DNA of 44,312 nucleotides from DATGFB01 sp032160545 (GCA_032160545.1 JAVHVN010000105.1:1-44312), one strand, 5' to 3'. Positions 29,613 to 37,811 are shown, numbered from the stretch's first letter. The notes: generated by a model from the sequence alone, not told the origin. A program made the numbers and translations.

Positions 29613-31205
29613 TCACCGGGTGAGGGTGTCCAGGTGCACCATCGTGAGGGTCTGCATCGCGACGTCTCGCGTGAAGAACTGCTTGATCTGCTGATCCATC
29701 GGCAGGACGTCGCGGTTGGCGATGACCTTCTGCTGGACGGCGGCCCACGCGGGGCACTGCTGGTCGCCGGTCGCGGCGAACGCCGCCTTGACCAGCGTGT
29801 CGACCTCGGGGTCGTCGTAGGCGGTGTTCGCGCCACCGGCCGTGAAGTTGGGCCCGGTCATGTAGAGGATGTAGTCACCGGGTGCCGGGCCACCGCCACT
29901 GAGCAGGCCGAGCAGCAGATCGAAATTGCCCTTGACGAGCGCGCCCGAGTACCCCGACGCGTCAAGGCTTGTGACCTTCAGCGCGATGCCCAGCTTGCCG
30001 AGGGCCTCGACCAGGTACTCGGCACTCGCCGAGCCGAAGTACGCGGTCGTGGTCAGCAGGTTCAACGTGACCTGCTTGCCGTCCTTCTCCATCTTGCCGC
30101 CGCTCAGCGTGTAGCCGGCGGACTCCATCAGCTTCTGGGCGGCCCCGACGTCGGTCGGCGGCACGAGGCTTGCGACCTTGGGGTCGTAGCAGGTCGCATC
30201 CGGGGCGAAGAAGGACGGACTCGTGACACCGTACCCGCCGGTGTCAGCCTGCATGAACGACTTGGTGTCGATCGCCTGGCTGATCGCCTGGCGCACCGCG
30301 AGATCCTTCAGGACGTCGTTCGTCGGGTTGAACACCAAGGGAGACAGGTACTGTCCGCCGAACGTGCTGTGCGACAGGGATTTGTCGCCGATCAGGCGGG
30401 CGACGTCCGGGCCGGAGATGGGGGCCACGTCGACCTGCCCAGAGAGCAACTCGTTCGCGGCCGTGCTCTCGTCCGTGATGACCTGGAGTGTCACCTTGCT
30501 CGGAAACCCGGGCTTCTGTGCGCTCTCGCCGTTCGGCCCCCACGTCCAGTTCTTGTTCGGGGCGAGCGTTATGTGGTCGTTGTGGACGGCCTGCGTGATC
30601 GTGTATGGCCCGCTACCGATCGCGGTGGTCGAGTTCTTCGCCTTGAGTAGCGGGATCTCGGCCGGGCAGACGATCGATGCATGCAGGTCGGTGAGCTTGT
30701 ACAGCGCGTCGCTGTAAGCCGAGCCGAGCTTGATCGACACTGAGCTGGCGTCGTTGGTCACCGTGTACGGCCCGTTGCCGAGCAGCAACTTCGACTCCGG
30801 CTGGGTGATCATGAACTTTAGCGATGTGGCCGCAGCCGCCGCATCCAGCGCCGAGCCGTCCGAACACTTCACGCCGTCCCGGATCGTGAAGGTGAGATCG
30901 GTCGCACTCTCGGTCCACTTGGTGGCGAGATAGGGGACGACGGTCTTGCCGTCCGGGCCGAGCGCGACCAGCCGGTCGAACACGCCGCTGGCGATGATGT
31001 CGGTGCCGATGTTGCCGGCAGTGTCGTACGGATTCAAATTGGTCCAGTCGCCCGACAGCCGGACGGTCACCGGTGAGGACTTCGCACCGGCCTTGGCGGA
31101 CGAGCCGCCGGACTTCGTCCCGCCGGCGGACTTCGAACTCGTGCACGCCGCCACACCGAGCAAGACGACCAGTAGCAGTACGGGCAGTGTCTTCTTCAGC
31201 TTCAT
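29613..31205 (-). CDS. Family 5 ABC-transporter solute-binding lipoprotein, copy 2
   Basis: Binding protein of 530 residues, paralogous to the one encoded at 17601-19202. The signal peptide ends in lipobox VAAC (Cys21), followed by a Ser/Gly/Lys-rich linker. Shared blocks are GSGPYTITQAVHNDHITLAP, QADTGGYGVTSPSFFAPDAT and GGGPAPGDYILYMTGPNFTA, each with a close counterpart in copy 1. No permease or ATPase gene is in the window. ATG 31205 follows GAGGGG. A leader of about 170 bases precedes it, with two copies of the island motif at its far end. It is followed by a strong hairpin, so it is probably monocistronic. It likely delivers the compound used by the neighbouring acyl-CoA operon, but the ligand is unknown. 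Confidence 0.9.
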   Translation of the reverse strand: MKLKKTLPVLLLVVLLGVAACTSSKSAGGTKSGGSSAKAGAKSSPVTVRLSGDWTNLNPYDTAGNIGTDIIASGVFDRLVALGPDGKTVVPYLATKWTESATDLTFTIRDGVKCSDGSALDAAAAATSLKFMITQPESKLLLGNGPYTVTNDASSVSIKLGSAYSDALYKLTDLHASIVCPAEIPLLKAKNSTTAIGSGPYTITQAVHNDHITLAPNKNWTWGPNGESAQKPGFPSKVTLQVITDESTAANELLSGQVDVAPISGPDVARLIGDKSLSHSTFGGQYLSPLVFNPTNDVLKDLAVRQAISQAIDTKSFMQADTGGYGVTSPSFFAPDATCYDPKVASLVPPTDVGAAQKLMESAGYTLSGGKMEKDGKQVTLNLLTTTAYFGSASAEYLVEALGKLGIALKVTSLDASGYSGALVKGNFDLLLGLLSGGGPAPGDYILYMTGPNFTAGGANTAYDDPEVDTLVKAAFAATGDQQCPAWAAVQQKVIANRDVLPMDQQIKQFFTRDVAMQTLTMVHLDTLTR

Positions 31206-31378
31206 GGACCCCTCGATCGGTAAACCAACAGATGAATCGACTGCAGGTCGGGTCATCCCCGAAATGGACACAATCACTTTGCCGATATCGGAGCATTCCG
31301 ATTGACGCGGTAACAGTGCTCGAAAGCGATTCACGGCCAGCATCGCCGTAGCGCGCGCCGACCGGTCGACGGCAGTTC
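31206..31378 (-). other. Long leader of the second binding-protein gene
   Basis: About 170 bases between the binding-protein start and the motif pair, with no gene. It is less GC-rich than the surroundings (CGATATCGGCAAAGTGATTG on the minus strand). It may contain the promoter and a 5' untranslated region. Confidence 0.35.
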
Positions 31379-31421
31379 ATCAGCACACGTTGGATCGGGA
31401 CGCTAGCATTGATCCGTACAC
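31379..31421 (-). promoter_or_regulatory. Tandem copies of the island motif, sites A and B
   Basis: On the minus strand, GTGTACGGAT (31412-31421) and GTGTGCTGAT (31379-31388) start 33 bp apart. Site B sits in ATCCAACGTGTGCTGAT, matching the blocks at 19254 and 31629. The spacing repeats that of the pair at 22056-22097. Probable operator pair of the second binding-protein gene. Confidence 0.5.
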
Positions 31422-31476
31422 GGTGCAATCAAGTCTGGTGTTCCAGATGACGTGCTGTGGCTCGTGGTTGGCCTCG

Positions 31477-31609
31477 CTATGACCTCCGCACCGGGTCGCG
31501 CCAAACGCGTTGGTCGGCGCCCGTTCGAGATACCCGCCGGGCCGTGGCGTAAATCGGCATCGTCACGCCGCCGGTGAAGCAGTACTTGGCCTGCTGGTCC
31601 AGCGACTGA
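31477..31609 (-). pseudogene. C-terminal scrap of a third family 5 solute-binding protein
   Basis: The frame reads SLDQQAKYCFTGGVTM, matching the ends of the two intact paralogues (PLDQQTKQFFANGVKM and PMDQQIKQFFTRDVAM). It then runs on through unrelated residues to a stop at 31477. The island motif (site D, 31629-31638) lies only about 20 bases upstream. Roughly 500 codons between the leader and the C-terminus are therefore deleted. It shows that the array once held three such genes. Confidence 0.65.
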
Positions 31610-31628
31610 TAGCTTCCAGAGCGACGTC

Positions 31629-31638
31629 ATCAGTACAC
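31629..31638 (-). promoter_or_regulatory. Island motif, site D
   Basis: GTGTACTGAT within ATGCAACGTGTACTGAT (31629-31645), differing at one base from the block in front of binding-protein copy 1. It precedes the third binding-protein scrap. Confidence 0.5.
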
Positions 31639-31723
31639 GTTGCATCAAATAGTCTCTCCATCTGGCGACGGTTGGCGCGACTTCGCGCGGACCTCGAACG
31701 CGCAACACACCGATACGAAAAAG

Positions 31724-31765
31724 AGCTCCAACCGGGCTTGAACGAATTCAAGCCCGGTTGGAGCT
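31724..31765 (-). terminator. Strong intrinsic terminator with U-tract
   Basis: AGCTCCAACCGGGCTTGAA (31724-31742) pairs perfectly over 19 bp with 31747-31765 around a CGAA loop. Reading the minus strand, the stem is followed by CTTTTTCG, a clear U-run. It lies eight bases after the partial tRNA 3' end, as expected for the terminator of a tRNA gene on the minus strand. Confidence 0.8.
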
Positions 31766-31772
31766 AAGTCGA

Positions 31773-31800
31773 AGCGGGAACAGGATTTGAACCTGCGACC
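31773..31800 (-). repeat. Partial duplicate of the initiator tRNA 3' end (possible att site)
   Basis: Twenty-eight bases match the 3' T-arm and acceptor strand of the tRNA-fMet gene at 32687-32714, with differences only at 31779-31780 (AA for GG). The rest of a tRNA cannot be found upstream: there is no complementary acceptor 5' strand or anticodon arm. Same orientation, 914 bp apart. Either an attachment-site duplication or the stump of another tRNA gene. Confidence 0.6.
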
Positions 31801-31917
31801 CGGCCGATTTCGGCATCCTTGGTGCGGCTCGCCTCACCGGTCGCCAGGACGCTAATAAGTCCCAAAACATAAGGGCTGTGAGCACGTCAGCGAGTCGACC
31901 GGAACGGGCTTGAGTCA

Positions 31918-32135
31918 GCCTGAGCGGGCGCGAGGCTGACGAAGCAGCAAACGTCACGCAGCAATTTGGTGTCGCGCTCGAACAAGTCCAGCGCGACGAC
32001 CTAATCTCATCGATCCTCGCCGCGCTCCAGGTTCATGACGATGATCTGATCTTCTTCGGCGGCACTGCCCTCGCCCGCACGTACCTGCCGTCCGGTCGCC
32101 TCATCGAGGACATCGACCTGCTCGCGGTGACCGTT
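31918..32135 (+). pseudogene. AbiEii/AbiGii-type nucleotidyltransferase toxin, N-terminal remnant
   Basis: The frame reads FGVALEQVQRDDLISSILAA, then DDDLIFFGGTALARTYLPSG, then RLIEDIDLLAV, the nucleotidyltransferase signature FxGGTALxRxHLxxGRLSEDIDL of AbiEii toxins, including the catalytic GG-T and D-x-D. There is no ATG or GTG in frame before it, and after DLLAV the sequence is unrelated. An AbiEi antitoxin is absent. It lies between the tRNA and the duplicated tRNA end. It once belonged to a type IV toxin-antitoxin or phage-defence locus. Confidence 0.65.
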
Positions 32136-32422
32136 CTCGCGGGCACCGGCCGCACACGATTGGCAGGAGCAGCTATCCGGACAGACGCGCTTGACCGTCA
32201 GCCCCGAGGAGGCGCTGCAGGTGGTCCGTTCGGCCTGGTCGGCCGCCCGATCGTGACACCAGGACGGTGCGTCCGAGCCCGCGACTCGACGTCCGCACGC
32301 GTGCGGACCCGTGGCGCTGGGGAAATGTTGTTGTCATGCCCACGACGTTTACATCTAGAGCGTGCTCGAACTCAAGCCTGACGCCGTCCCCCGAATCCAG
32401 GCACCTGACGCCCGGGGCCGGC

Positions 32423-32515
32423 CTGAGCATCGCCGAGGCCGGCCGTCGAACCGGTTCAGCGTCCATACCCTTCGCCACTACGAACGTGCCGGCCTGGTCG
32501 TCTGGTTGCAGGCCT
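32423..32515 (+). pseudogene. MerR-family regulator remnant with frameshift
   Basis: LSIAEAGRRTG in one frame continues as FSVHTLRHYERAGLVV in the next, together giving the MerR DNA-binding start (xTIAEAAxRTGxSxHTLRYYERAGL). One G is missing after ACCGG near 32451. There is no start codon before it and no effector domain after it. Confidence 0.6.
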
Positions 32516-32653
32516 TAGAGCGTCCCATGGGAGATCGACAAGATTCCCGGCCAGCCGCACCAGCCGTCTCAGGCCCGAGCGGCGCGGGACTGACGGACAT
32601 GTGACGGACATTCGCCGAATTCGGCGCCGTACAGACGATCTTCGGAAATGACT

Positions 32654-32678
32654 GAAGGCCCCGAAATTCGGGGCCTTC
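32654..32678 (-). terminator. Hairpin after tRNA-fMet
   Basis: GAAGGCCCCGA (32654-32664) and TCGGGGCCTTC (32668-32678) form a perfect 11-bp stem with a 3-base loop, eight bases after the tRNA 3' end. No U-run follows. Likely tRNA terminator. Confidence 0.7.
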
Positions 32679-32685
32679 GTCGTTG

Positions 32686-32759
32686 TAGCGGGGGCAGGAT
32701 TTGAACCTGCGACCTCTGGGTTATGAGCCCAGCGAGCTACCGAGCTGCTCCACCCCGCG
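32686..32759 (-). tRNA. Initiator tRNA-fMet (CAU)
   Basis: Seventy-four bases, CCA not encoded. The acceptor starts CGCGGGG and ends CCCCGC-U-A, so position 1 (C) faces U72 unpaired, the initiator feature. The anticodon stem has the three G-C pairs specific to initiators (GGG-CTCATAA-CCC) with anticodon CAT at 32723-32725. The D-arm is GAGCAGCTCGGTAGCTC and the T-arm is GCAGG-TTCAAAT-CCTGC. The 3' 28 bases have an imperfect copy at 31773-31800. Confidence 0.96.
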
Positions 32760-32805
32760 CCGGTAACCCCAGCCTACCTGCGCCGGGTCCCGCCTCCAAA
32801 CCGGG

Positions 32806-35751
32806 CTACTTCGTTGCGGTCGGCGTAGGCGTCGGTGAGCCGTATTTCGACTCGTACTGCTGCAGCAACTTGAGCACATTGGCCTGCGCCTGCCCGATCG
32901 CCGCAAGGTCCCCGCTGCGGTAGGCGGCCTGCAGTTGGGCGAACGCCTGGTTGAGCGAGGCGAGCAACTGCTGCTGACTCGCGGGTACCGTCGCCGTCCC
33001 GCTCGGCGTTCCTGTACCCGCCGCCGGCGGAGTGGACGGCGCCGAGGTTGACGGCGGAGTCGTCGTCGGTGCCGGGTTCGTCGTGGTGACGCCGAGCTGT
33101 TTCAGCGTCTGACCCGGCGAGTGGCCGGGTTGCAGATCGCTCAAGGCGTCGGTCAGCGTTGCGCCGTAGCCGATCTTGTTGCCGTACGTGACGAGAACCC
33201 GTTGCAGGGTCGGGTAGGTCGATTGCACGTACAGCGGCTCGACATAGAGGAAGGAGTCGCCGAGCGGCAGGGTCAGCAGGTTGCCGTGGATGATCGTCGA
33301 CTGCCCGGTATCGAGCAGAGTGATGTCCTCGGAGATCTGCGACTGCGTCTTGAAGACGTTCGCCACCTGCGCCGGACCCTCGATCGCCGTCTTGTTCGGC
33401 ACCACCAGCACCGTGATCTTGCCGTAGTCGGCACCGTAGTCGCTGTTGGCAGAGATGTAGGCGGCGAGGTTCGGGGAATTGTTCACCGTCATCGGCGTCG
33501 TCAATTGGAACTGCGCTGCGTTGGACGAGCCGTCGGCGGTGTTGGCGAGCACGTAGTACGGCGGCTGGTCACCGGCGGTGGTCTTGAACGGGTCGGTCGG
33601 CACGGTCCACTTGTCGGCGACGTTGTAGAACGCGACCGGGTCGTCGACGTGGTACTGCTCGAGCAGTGAGCGCTGGACGTCGAACAGGTCCTGCGGATAG
33701 CGGACGTGCGACAGGATGGTCGCCGGCATGTCGCTCTTCGGCTTGATGGTGCCGGGGAAGACCTTCATCCACGCCTTGAGCACCGGATCGGTGTTGTCCC
33801 ACTGGTAAAGCGTCACCGTGCCGTCGTACGCGTCGACCGTCGCCTTCACCGAGTTGCGGATGTAGTTGATGCTCTTGTCGGCCTGCCCGGTCGACAAGGA
33901 CGTGTGGGTGAGGTCCGACAGCTTGCTCTGCTCCGAGTACGGGTAGTTCGACATCGTGGTGTACGCGTCGACGATCCAGACGAGCCGCCCGTTCGCCACC
34001 ACGGGGTACGGGTCACCGTCGACGGTCAGGTACGGAGCGACCTTCTCGACGCGCTGCTTCGGGTCGCGGTTGAAGATCAACTTCGCGCCACTGGCACTCG
34101 CCGCGTTGTTCAGCAAGAAGTTCGTCTGCTTGAAGTGCACCGCGAAGGCGAGCCGGTTCGCCAGGCTACCCAGCGACACGCCGCCCGAACCCTGGTAGGT
34201 CGTCCGCGAGTCGGCGCCGTCGTACTCACGTTGCGCGCCTTTGGCTCCGACGATCGAGTAGTTCGTCATGAGCTCGCCGTAGTAGACCTGCGGCGTCGTG
34301 AGGTTCAGCGGACCCGTCGGCGGGATGTCGCCCTCGGTGTAGGACGCCGCGGACTTGGCGTTGGTGACGTCGGAGTCGGCTTCGGCCGCCACGAACCCGT
34401 AGCCGTGCGTGTAGAAGGTGTGCATGTTGATCCAGTTGCCCTGCGAACCCTTGAGGTTCGACGGCACGAGTTCACGTACCCCGACGACGTAGTCGTGCTC
34501 GACCGGATTGCCGTTCGCATCGGGCAGCGTGTAGCGGTCCATGTCGAGGTTGGGCGCGAAGCCGTACGGCGCGCGGATGCGCTGAGCGTTGGTCACCGTC
34601 GGCGACACCACGTTCGGGTCGAGGATGCGGATGTTGTCGACGGTCGGGTCGTTCGACGTGATTGCCGCTTCGCTGGGGTTGGCGGTGGCCGGGTAGTTCA
34701 CGTATGTGACGGTGCCGCTCGGGTTGTCGGTCGTCTTCGTCGCGATGCCGTAGGCGTTGCGCGTCGCCTGGATGTTGCGCCCGATGTACGGCGCCTCCTT
34801 CGTGCTGGCGTTCGGCTTGACCGAGACCTGCTGGACGATCGCGGGGTAGATGCCGCTGATCAGGATGCTCAGGATCAGCAGTACGCCGAAGCCGATGCCG
34901 GGTAACAGGGTGCTGCGGAGCCAGAGGCTCGCGAGCACACCCACAGCGATGATCACGGCGAGCCAGAACAGGATCGTCTTCGCCGGCAGCGACGCGTGCA
35001 CGTCGGTGTAGGAGGCGCCGGTGAACTTGCTTCGGTTGGAGAAGACCAGCCCGTACCGGTCCAGCCAGTAGGCAACGGCCTTCAGCGCCATGAAGACGAA
35101 CACCAGGACCGTCAGGTGTCGCCGCGCAGCGGGGGTGACCTTGGGTCCTGGCGTCTGCAGCCGGATCGCGCCGGAGAGGTAGTGCACGCCGATCGACAGG
35201 ATCAGCGCGAAGATGATCGCGGTGAAGCCGAACCCGAGCATGAGCCGGTACACCGGGTAGTCCCAGGCGTAGAACGAGATGTCGCGGTGGAACTGCGGAT
35301 CGGTGACTCCGAACTTGCCGCCGTGCAGCCACAGCTGCCAGGTCTGCCACTTGCCCTGCGCGGAGAGGCCCGCAACCAGCAGCGCGAAGATCGAGACGAC
35401 CGCGAGCAGCAGGCGCTTGCGCGGTTCCAGCACGGTGCGGTAACGCTCGAGGTTCTGCTGCTCCGGGGACATCGGCCGGAACGGCGGCCGTAGCAGGTAT
35501 GCGATCACGAGGTTGCCGCCGATGATCAACGCCATCAGCACGCCGAAGATCGCGAACAGTGCGAGCCGCGTCCACAGCACCGTGCGGTAGGCGTTGCGGA
35601 AACCGACCTCGCCGAACCAGAGCCAGTTCACGTACACGCCGACCAGCGACGTCGCGACGATCAGCAGCACGATGATGATGGCGACGACGGACAGCGCGAT
35701 CTTCCACCGCCGCGGCAGTGTCAGGCTCGGGACGGGCGGCCGCATGGCCAC
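32806..35751 (-). CDS. UPF0182-family integral membrane protein
   Basis: Large membrane protein of 981 residues, full length for UPF0182. About seven hydrophobic segments fill residues 15-320, for example KIALSVVAIIIVLLIVATSL and LLPGIGFGVLLILSILISGI, with the family's loop VNWLWFGEVGFRNAYRTVLW. A large soluble domain follows (about 320-880), with ERYTLPDANGNP-like and LPLGDSFLYVEPLYVQSTYP motifs. The C-terminus has a Thr/Pro/Ser-rich linker (PAPTTTPPSTSAPSTPPAAG) and a helical end AQLQAAYRSGDLAAIGQAQA. Function is unknown. The GTG at 35751 is favoured over the ATG six bases on because GAGGAG lies six bases before it. It is divergent from the PPA1309-family gene, an order conserved in actinobacteria. 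Confidence 0.93.
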   Translation of the reverse strand: MAMRPPVPSLTLPRRWKIALSVVAIIIVLLIVATSLVGVYVNWLWFGEVGFRNAYRTVLWTRLALFAIFGVLMALIIGGNLVIAYLLRPPFRPMSPEQQNLERYRTVLEPRKRLLLAVVSIFALLVAGLSAQGKWQTWQLWLHGGKFGVTDPQFHRDISFYAWDYPVYRLMLGFGFTAIIFALILSIGVHYLSGAIRLQTPGPKVTPAARRHLTVLVFVFMALKAVAYWLDRYGLVFSNRSKFTGASYTDVHASLPAKTILFWLAVIIAVGVLASLWLRSTLLPGIGFGVLLILSILISGIYPAIVQQVSVKPNASTKEAPYIGRNIQATRNAYGIATKTTDNPSGTVTYVNYPATANPSEAAITSNDPTVDNIRILDPNVVSPTVTNAQRIRAPYGFAPNLDMDRYTLPDANGNPVEHDYVVGVRELVPSNLKGSQGNWINMHTFYTHGYGFVAAEADSDVTNAKSAASYTEGDIPPTGPLNLTTPQVYYGELMTNYSIVGAKGAQREYDGADSRTTYQGSGGVSLGSLANRLAFAVHFKQTNFLLNNAASASGAKLIFNRDPKQRVEKVAPYLTVDGDPYPVVANGRLVWIVDAYTTMSNYPYSEQSKLSDLTHTSLSTGQADKSINYIRNSVKATVDAYDGTVTLYQWDNTDPVLKAWMKVFPGTIKPKSDMPATILSHVRYPQDLFDVQRSLLEQYHVDDPVAFYNVADKWTVPTDPFKTTAGDQPPYYVLANTADGSSNAAQFQLTTPMTVNNSPNLAAYISANSDYGADYGKITVLVVPNKTAIEGPAQVANVFKTQSQISEDITLLDTGQSTIIHGNLLTLPLGDSFLYVEPLYVQSTYPTLQRVLVTYGNKIGYGATLTDALSDLQPGHSPGQTLKQLGVTTTNPAPTTTPPSTSAPSTPPAAGTGTPSGTATVPASQQQLLASLNQAFAQLQAAYRSGDLAAIGQAQANVLKLLQQYESKYGSPTPTPTATK

Positions 35752-35914
35752 GGGCAGCTCCTCGACGACGGGACCCCACTACGCGACCACGTTCCACCCA
35801 CCCGAAGGCGCGCACGCGGATCCGCTTCCCGGACAACGTACCGGCACAACTTCGGGTTCCTGCGGGTTCCTGCCCGCCTGAGCGGCCACGTGCCGCCGCG
35901 GGCACGATGGACGC

Positions 35915-36436
35915 ATGAGCGCCACGCATCCGTTCGTGCTGTCTGCGGTCGCTGCAGAGATCGAGGCACACGTCGCAGCGACGGGGTGGGACCGTCCGCC
36001 CACTCTCTTCGCACTCGTCACGGCCGAACAGGTGGCGGCGGGCGACCCGGAGACCGCCGCTCGGTTGGGGATCGAGCCCGGCGCCGCCCTGGCACCGATC
36101 GAGCAGGAGGCGCTGCCGGACGGGCCGCTGGACGAGGCCCTTGCCGGGATCGGCTGGCCGGCCGAGGTCGCGGGCTGCGCGCTGAGCCAGGAGGTCCTGA
36201 TCCTGCCTCCCGGCGCCGAGGCCGCGCTCACCGCGGACGCTGGGCCCGAGGCCGCCGCGGCTCATCCCGATCGTCGCGAAGCGCGGCTCGTGGCGGCGGT
36301 CGTGCGCGACGGCACGTCCGCGGTCGTTCTGCGGTTGCGCGGGGGCCCGGGCAGCGCTGACGACGAGCTGCTCACCGGCCCCGATCTCGCGCCGAACCTC
36401 GTCGGCGCGCTACTGGAGACCCTGCGCGACGAGTGA
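35915..36436 (+). CDS. PPA1309-family protein
   Basis: Soluble acidic protein of 173 residues. The start HPFVLSAVAAEIEAHVAATG with WDRPPTLFALV, and the central AGIGWPAEVAGCALSQEVLI and DRREARLVAAVVRDGTSAVV, are the conserved blocks of this actinobacterial family, named after a Propionibacterium acnes locus. The biochemical role is unknown. It lies between UPF0182 (divergent) and the YlbL-like protease (convergent, five bases between stops), the usual neighbourhood of the family. ATG 35915 is the first start, with weak GGA upstream. Confidence 0.85.
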   Translation: MSATHPFVLSAVAAEIEAHVAATGWDRPPTLFALVTAEQVAAGDPETAARLGIEPGAALAPIEQEALPDGPLDEALAGIGWPAEVAGCALSQEVLILPPGAEAALTADAGPEAAAAHPDRREARLVAAVVRDGTSAVVLRLRGGPGSADDELLTGPDLAPNLVGALLETLRDE

Positions 36437-36441
36437 TCTCG

Positions 36442-37473
36442 TCAGCATGACGGGGTGCTCTTGCCCGCCTCGATGGCCAGCAGGTCCTGGACCGCGTTGT
36501 GCAGGGTGTCGACCTTGACCACCTGCAGACCCTTCGGCACCGCGCCGCGCACGTCCGAGCAGTTGCCGGCGGGGGCGAGAAACACGGTCGCTCCGGCGTG
36601 CCGCGCGGCGATCATCTTGAGCTGGATGCCACCGATCGGCCCCACGGTCCCGCTCGAGTCGATGGTGCCGGTGCCGGCGATGAAGCGCCCCGCGGTCAGG
36701 TTGGTGGTGCCCACCTTGTCCATGATCCCGAGCGCGAACATCAGCCCCGCCGATGGGCCGCCGATCTCGTTGCCCAGCCCGAGATCGACGGTGTACGGCG
36801 TCGCACACACCTGACCGACCTGGACGCCGATCCGGGCGCCCGTCTTGCCGGACAGTGGAGCGGCCACCGCCAGCGTCACGGACTGCGGCTTGCCCGCCCG
36901 CACGATGCCGATGGTGATGGTCGTGCCCGGCTTCGTCTTCTGCAGCACCGCCGTGAGCGCGTCAGCCGACGCGACCGGCTTGCCGTCGATCGTCTTCAGC
37001 ACGTCGGCCGGCTGCAGCTTGCCCTTCGCGGGCGTGTCGGCCTGGACGACGATGACACCGAACTGGGCTGGATAGCCGAGCTCGCATGCGGCCGCCGCGA
37101 TCGCATTGTCCTGCGACTCAGCGAAGTCGGCGGTGTTCTGCTGGTCAACCTGCTGCTGGCTCGTCCCGGGCGGATAGACCGACGACTTCGGCACCACGAC
37201 CTCGTCGTGCTGCAGCCAGCCGCTCAGCGCCGTGAACACGGTGAGGGGCTGGGTCGACACGTTGACCGTGGTCATGTTGAGGTGCCCGCTGACCGTGTGC
37301 TGCGTCGCACCCTTGATGACGATGATGCTGCTGCCGCGATCGTCGGTGGCCAGCGTGTTGAACGTAGGGCCGGGTGAGAGCACCACGTAGGGCACCGGCA
37401 ACGTCAGAGCGAGGACGAAGAGCACCAGGAATAGCACCCCGCTGACGAGCAGGGTGCGTACGCGGCGGCTCAC
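36442..37473 (-). CDS. YlbL-like PDZ/Lon-type (S16) serine protease
   Basis: Membrane-anchored protease of 343 residues. An N-terminal segment LLVSGVLFLVLFVLALTLP (8-26) anchors the protein, leaving the rest outside. The conserved PYVVLSPGPTFNTLA follows, then a PDZ domain (about 135-205: FGVIVVQADTPAKGKLQPAD, VLKTIDGKPV). The Lon-type proteolytic domain has its Ser-Lys dyad at Ser241 in GGPSAGLMFAL and Lys286 in GGIQLKMIAA. In mycobacteria the corresponding gene lies next to the DUF2342 metalloprotease gene, as here. Substrates are not known. The start ATG at 37471-37473 gives a positively charged N-terminus (MSRRVR), as expected for an inside-to-outside anchor. Confidence 0.92.
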   Translation of the reverse strand: MSRRVRTLLVSGVLFLVLFVLALTLPVPYVVLSPGPTFNTLATDDRGSSIIVIKGATQHTVSGHLNMTTVNVSTQPLTVFTALSGWLQHDEVVVPKSSVYPPGTSQQQVDQQNTADFAESQDNAIAAAACELGYPAQFGVIVVQADTPAKGKLQPADVLKTIDGKPVASADALTAVLQKTKPGTTITIGIVRAGKPQSVTLAVAAPLSGKTGARIGVQVGQVCATPYTVDLGLGNEIGGPSAGLMFALGIMDKVGTTNLTAGRFIAGTGTIDSSGTVGPIGGIQLKMIAARHAGATVFLAPAGNCSDVRGAVPKGLQVVKVDTLHNAVQDLLAIEAGKSTPSC

Positions 37474-37534
37474 GCCGTGAACCCTAGCTTTCGTGGCTGA
37501 GGCGGTCGGCGTGCGCTCAGCGCGCTCAATGGGG

Positions 37535-37717
37535 TCAATGCCGGTCGACGCGGATCCGGCCGCGGGCGGGCACGGTCAGCGCGTCGAGGTAGGCCTGGTG
37601 CGCGTTGATCGCGTCATCGGTCGGCGCCACGCGGGCCGGACGGCCGCGTAACCACAGCGCGATCGCTGCCAGCGCCGTCGCGACGAGTGGCGCGGCGAGC
37701 CACAACGCCCAGGACAT
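37535..37717 (-). CDS. Small single-pass membrane protein, 60 aa
   Basis: One hydrophobic helix (WALWLAAPLVATALAAIALW, about 3-22) is followed by a basic stop (LRGRPAR) and a soluble 30-residue tail, TDDAINAHQAYLDALTVPAR. The composition and topology look real and the frame is clean. Short proteins of this type occur beside the DUF2342 gene in related bacteria, but I cannot name a family. Divergent from the metalloprotease gene. The function is unknown. Confidence 0.6.
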   Translation of the reverse strand: MSWALWLAAPLVATALAAIALWLRGRPARVAPTDDAINAHQAYLDALTVPARGRIRVDRH

Positions 37718-37811
37718 GCGGCGACGGTACCGGGGAGTCGGGTGTTCGCCCTGCGCGCAACACCGTGCCGCCCGGAACGCCCCCCGTTGCTCGTTCGTCG
37801 CTACTACCGTG

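Noticed and set aside
31773..31870. A complete second tRNA gene
   Set aside because: Only the T-arm and 3' acceptor strand are present; no matching 5' acceptor strand, D-arm or anticodon stem occurs upstream on the minus strand.
31210..32640. Insertion sequence or integrase gene near the tRNA
   Set aside because: No transposase or tyrosine-recombinase motif (R...HxxR...Y, or DDE) could be read in any frame; only AbiEii, MerR and binding-protein scraps are visible.
33706..34905. 399-residue plus-strand frame opposite UPF0182
   Set aside because: Low-complexity Arg/Val/Asp translation; UPF0182 on the other strand is full length and conserved.
34472..36265. 597-residue minus-strand frame spanning UPF0182 and the PPA1309-family gene
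   Set aside because: Crosses two recognised genes out of frame and has no family features.
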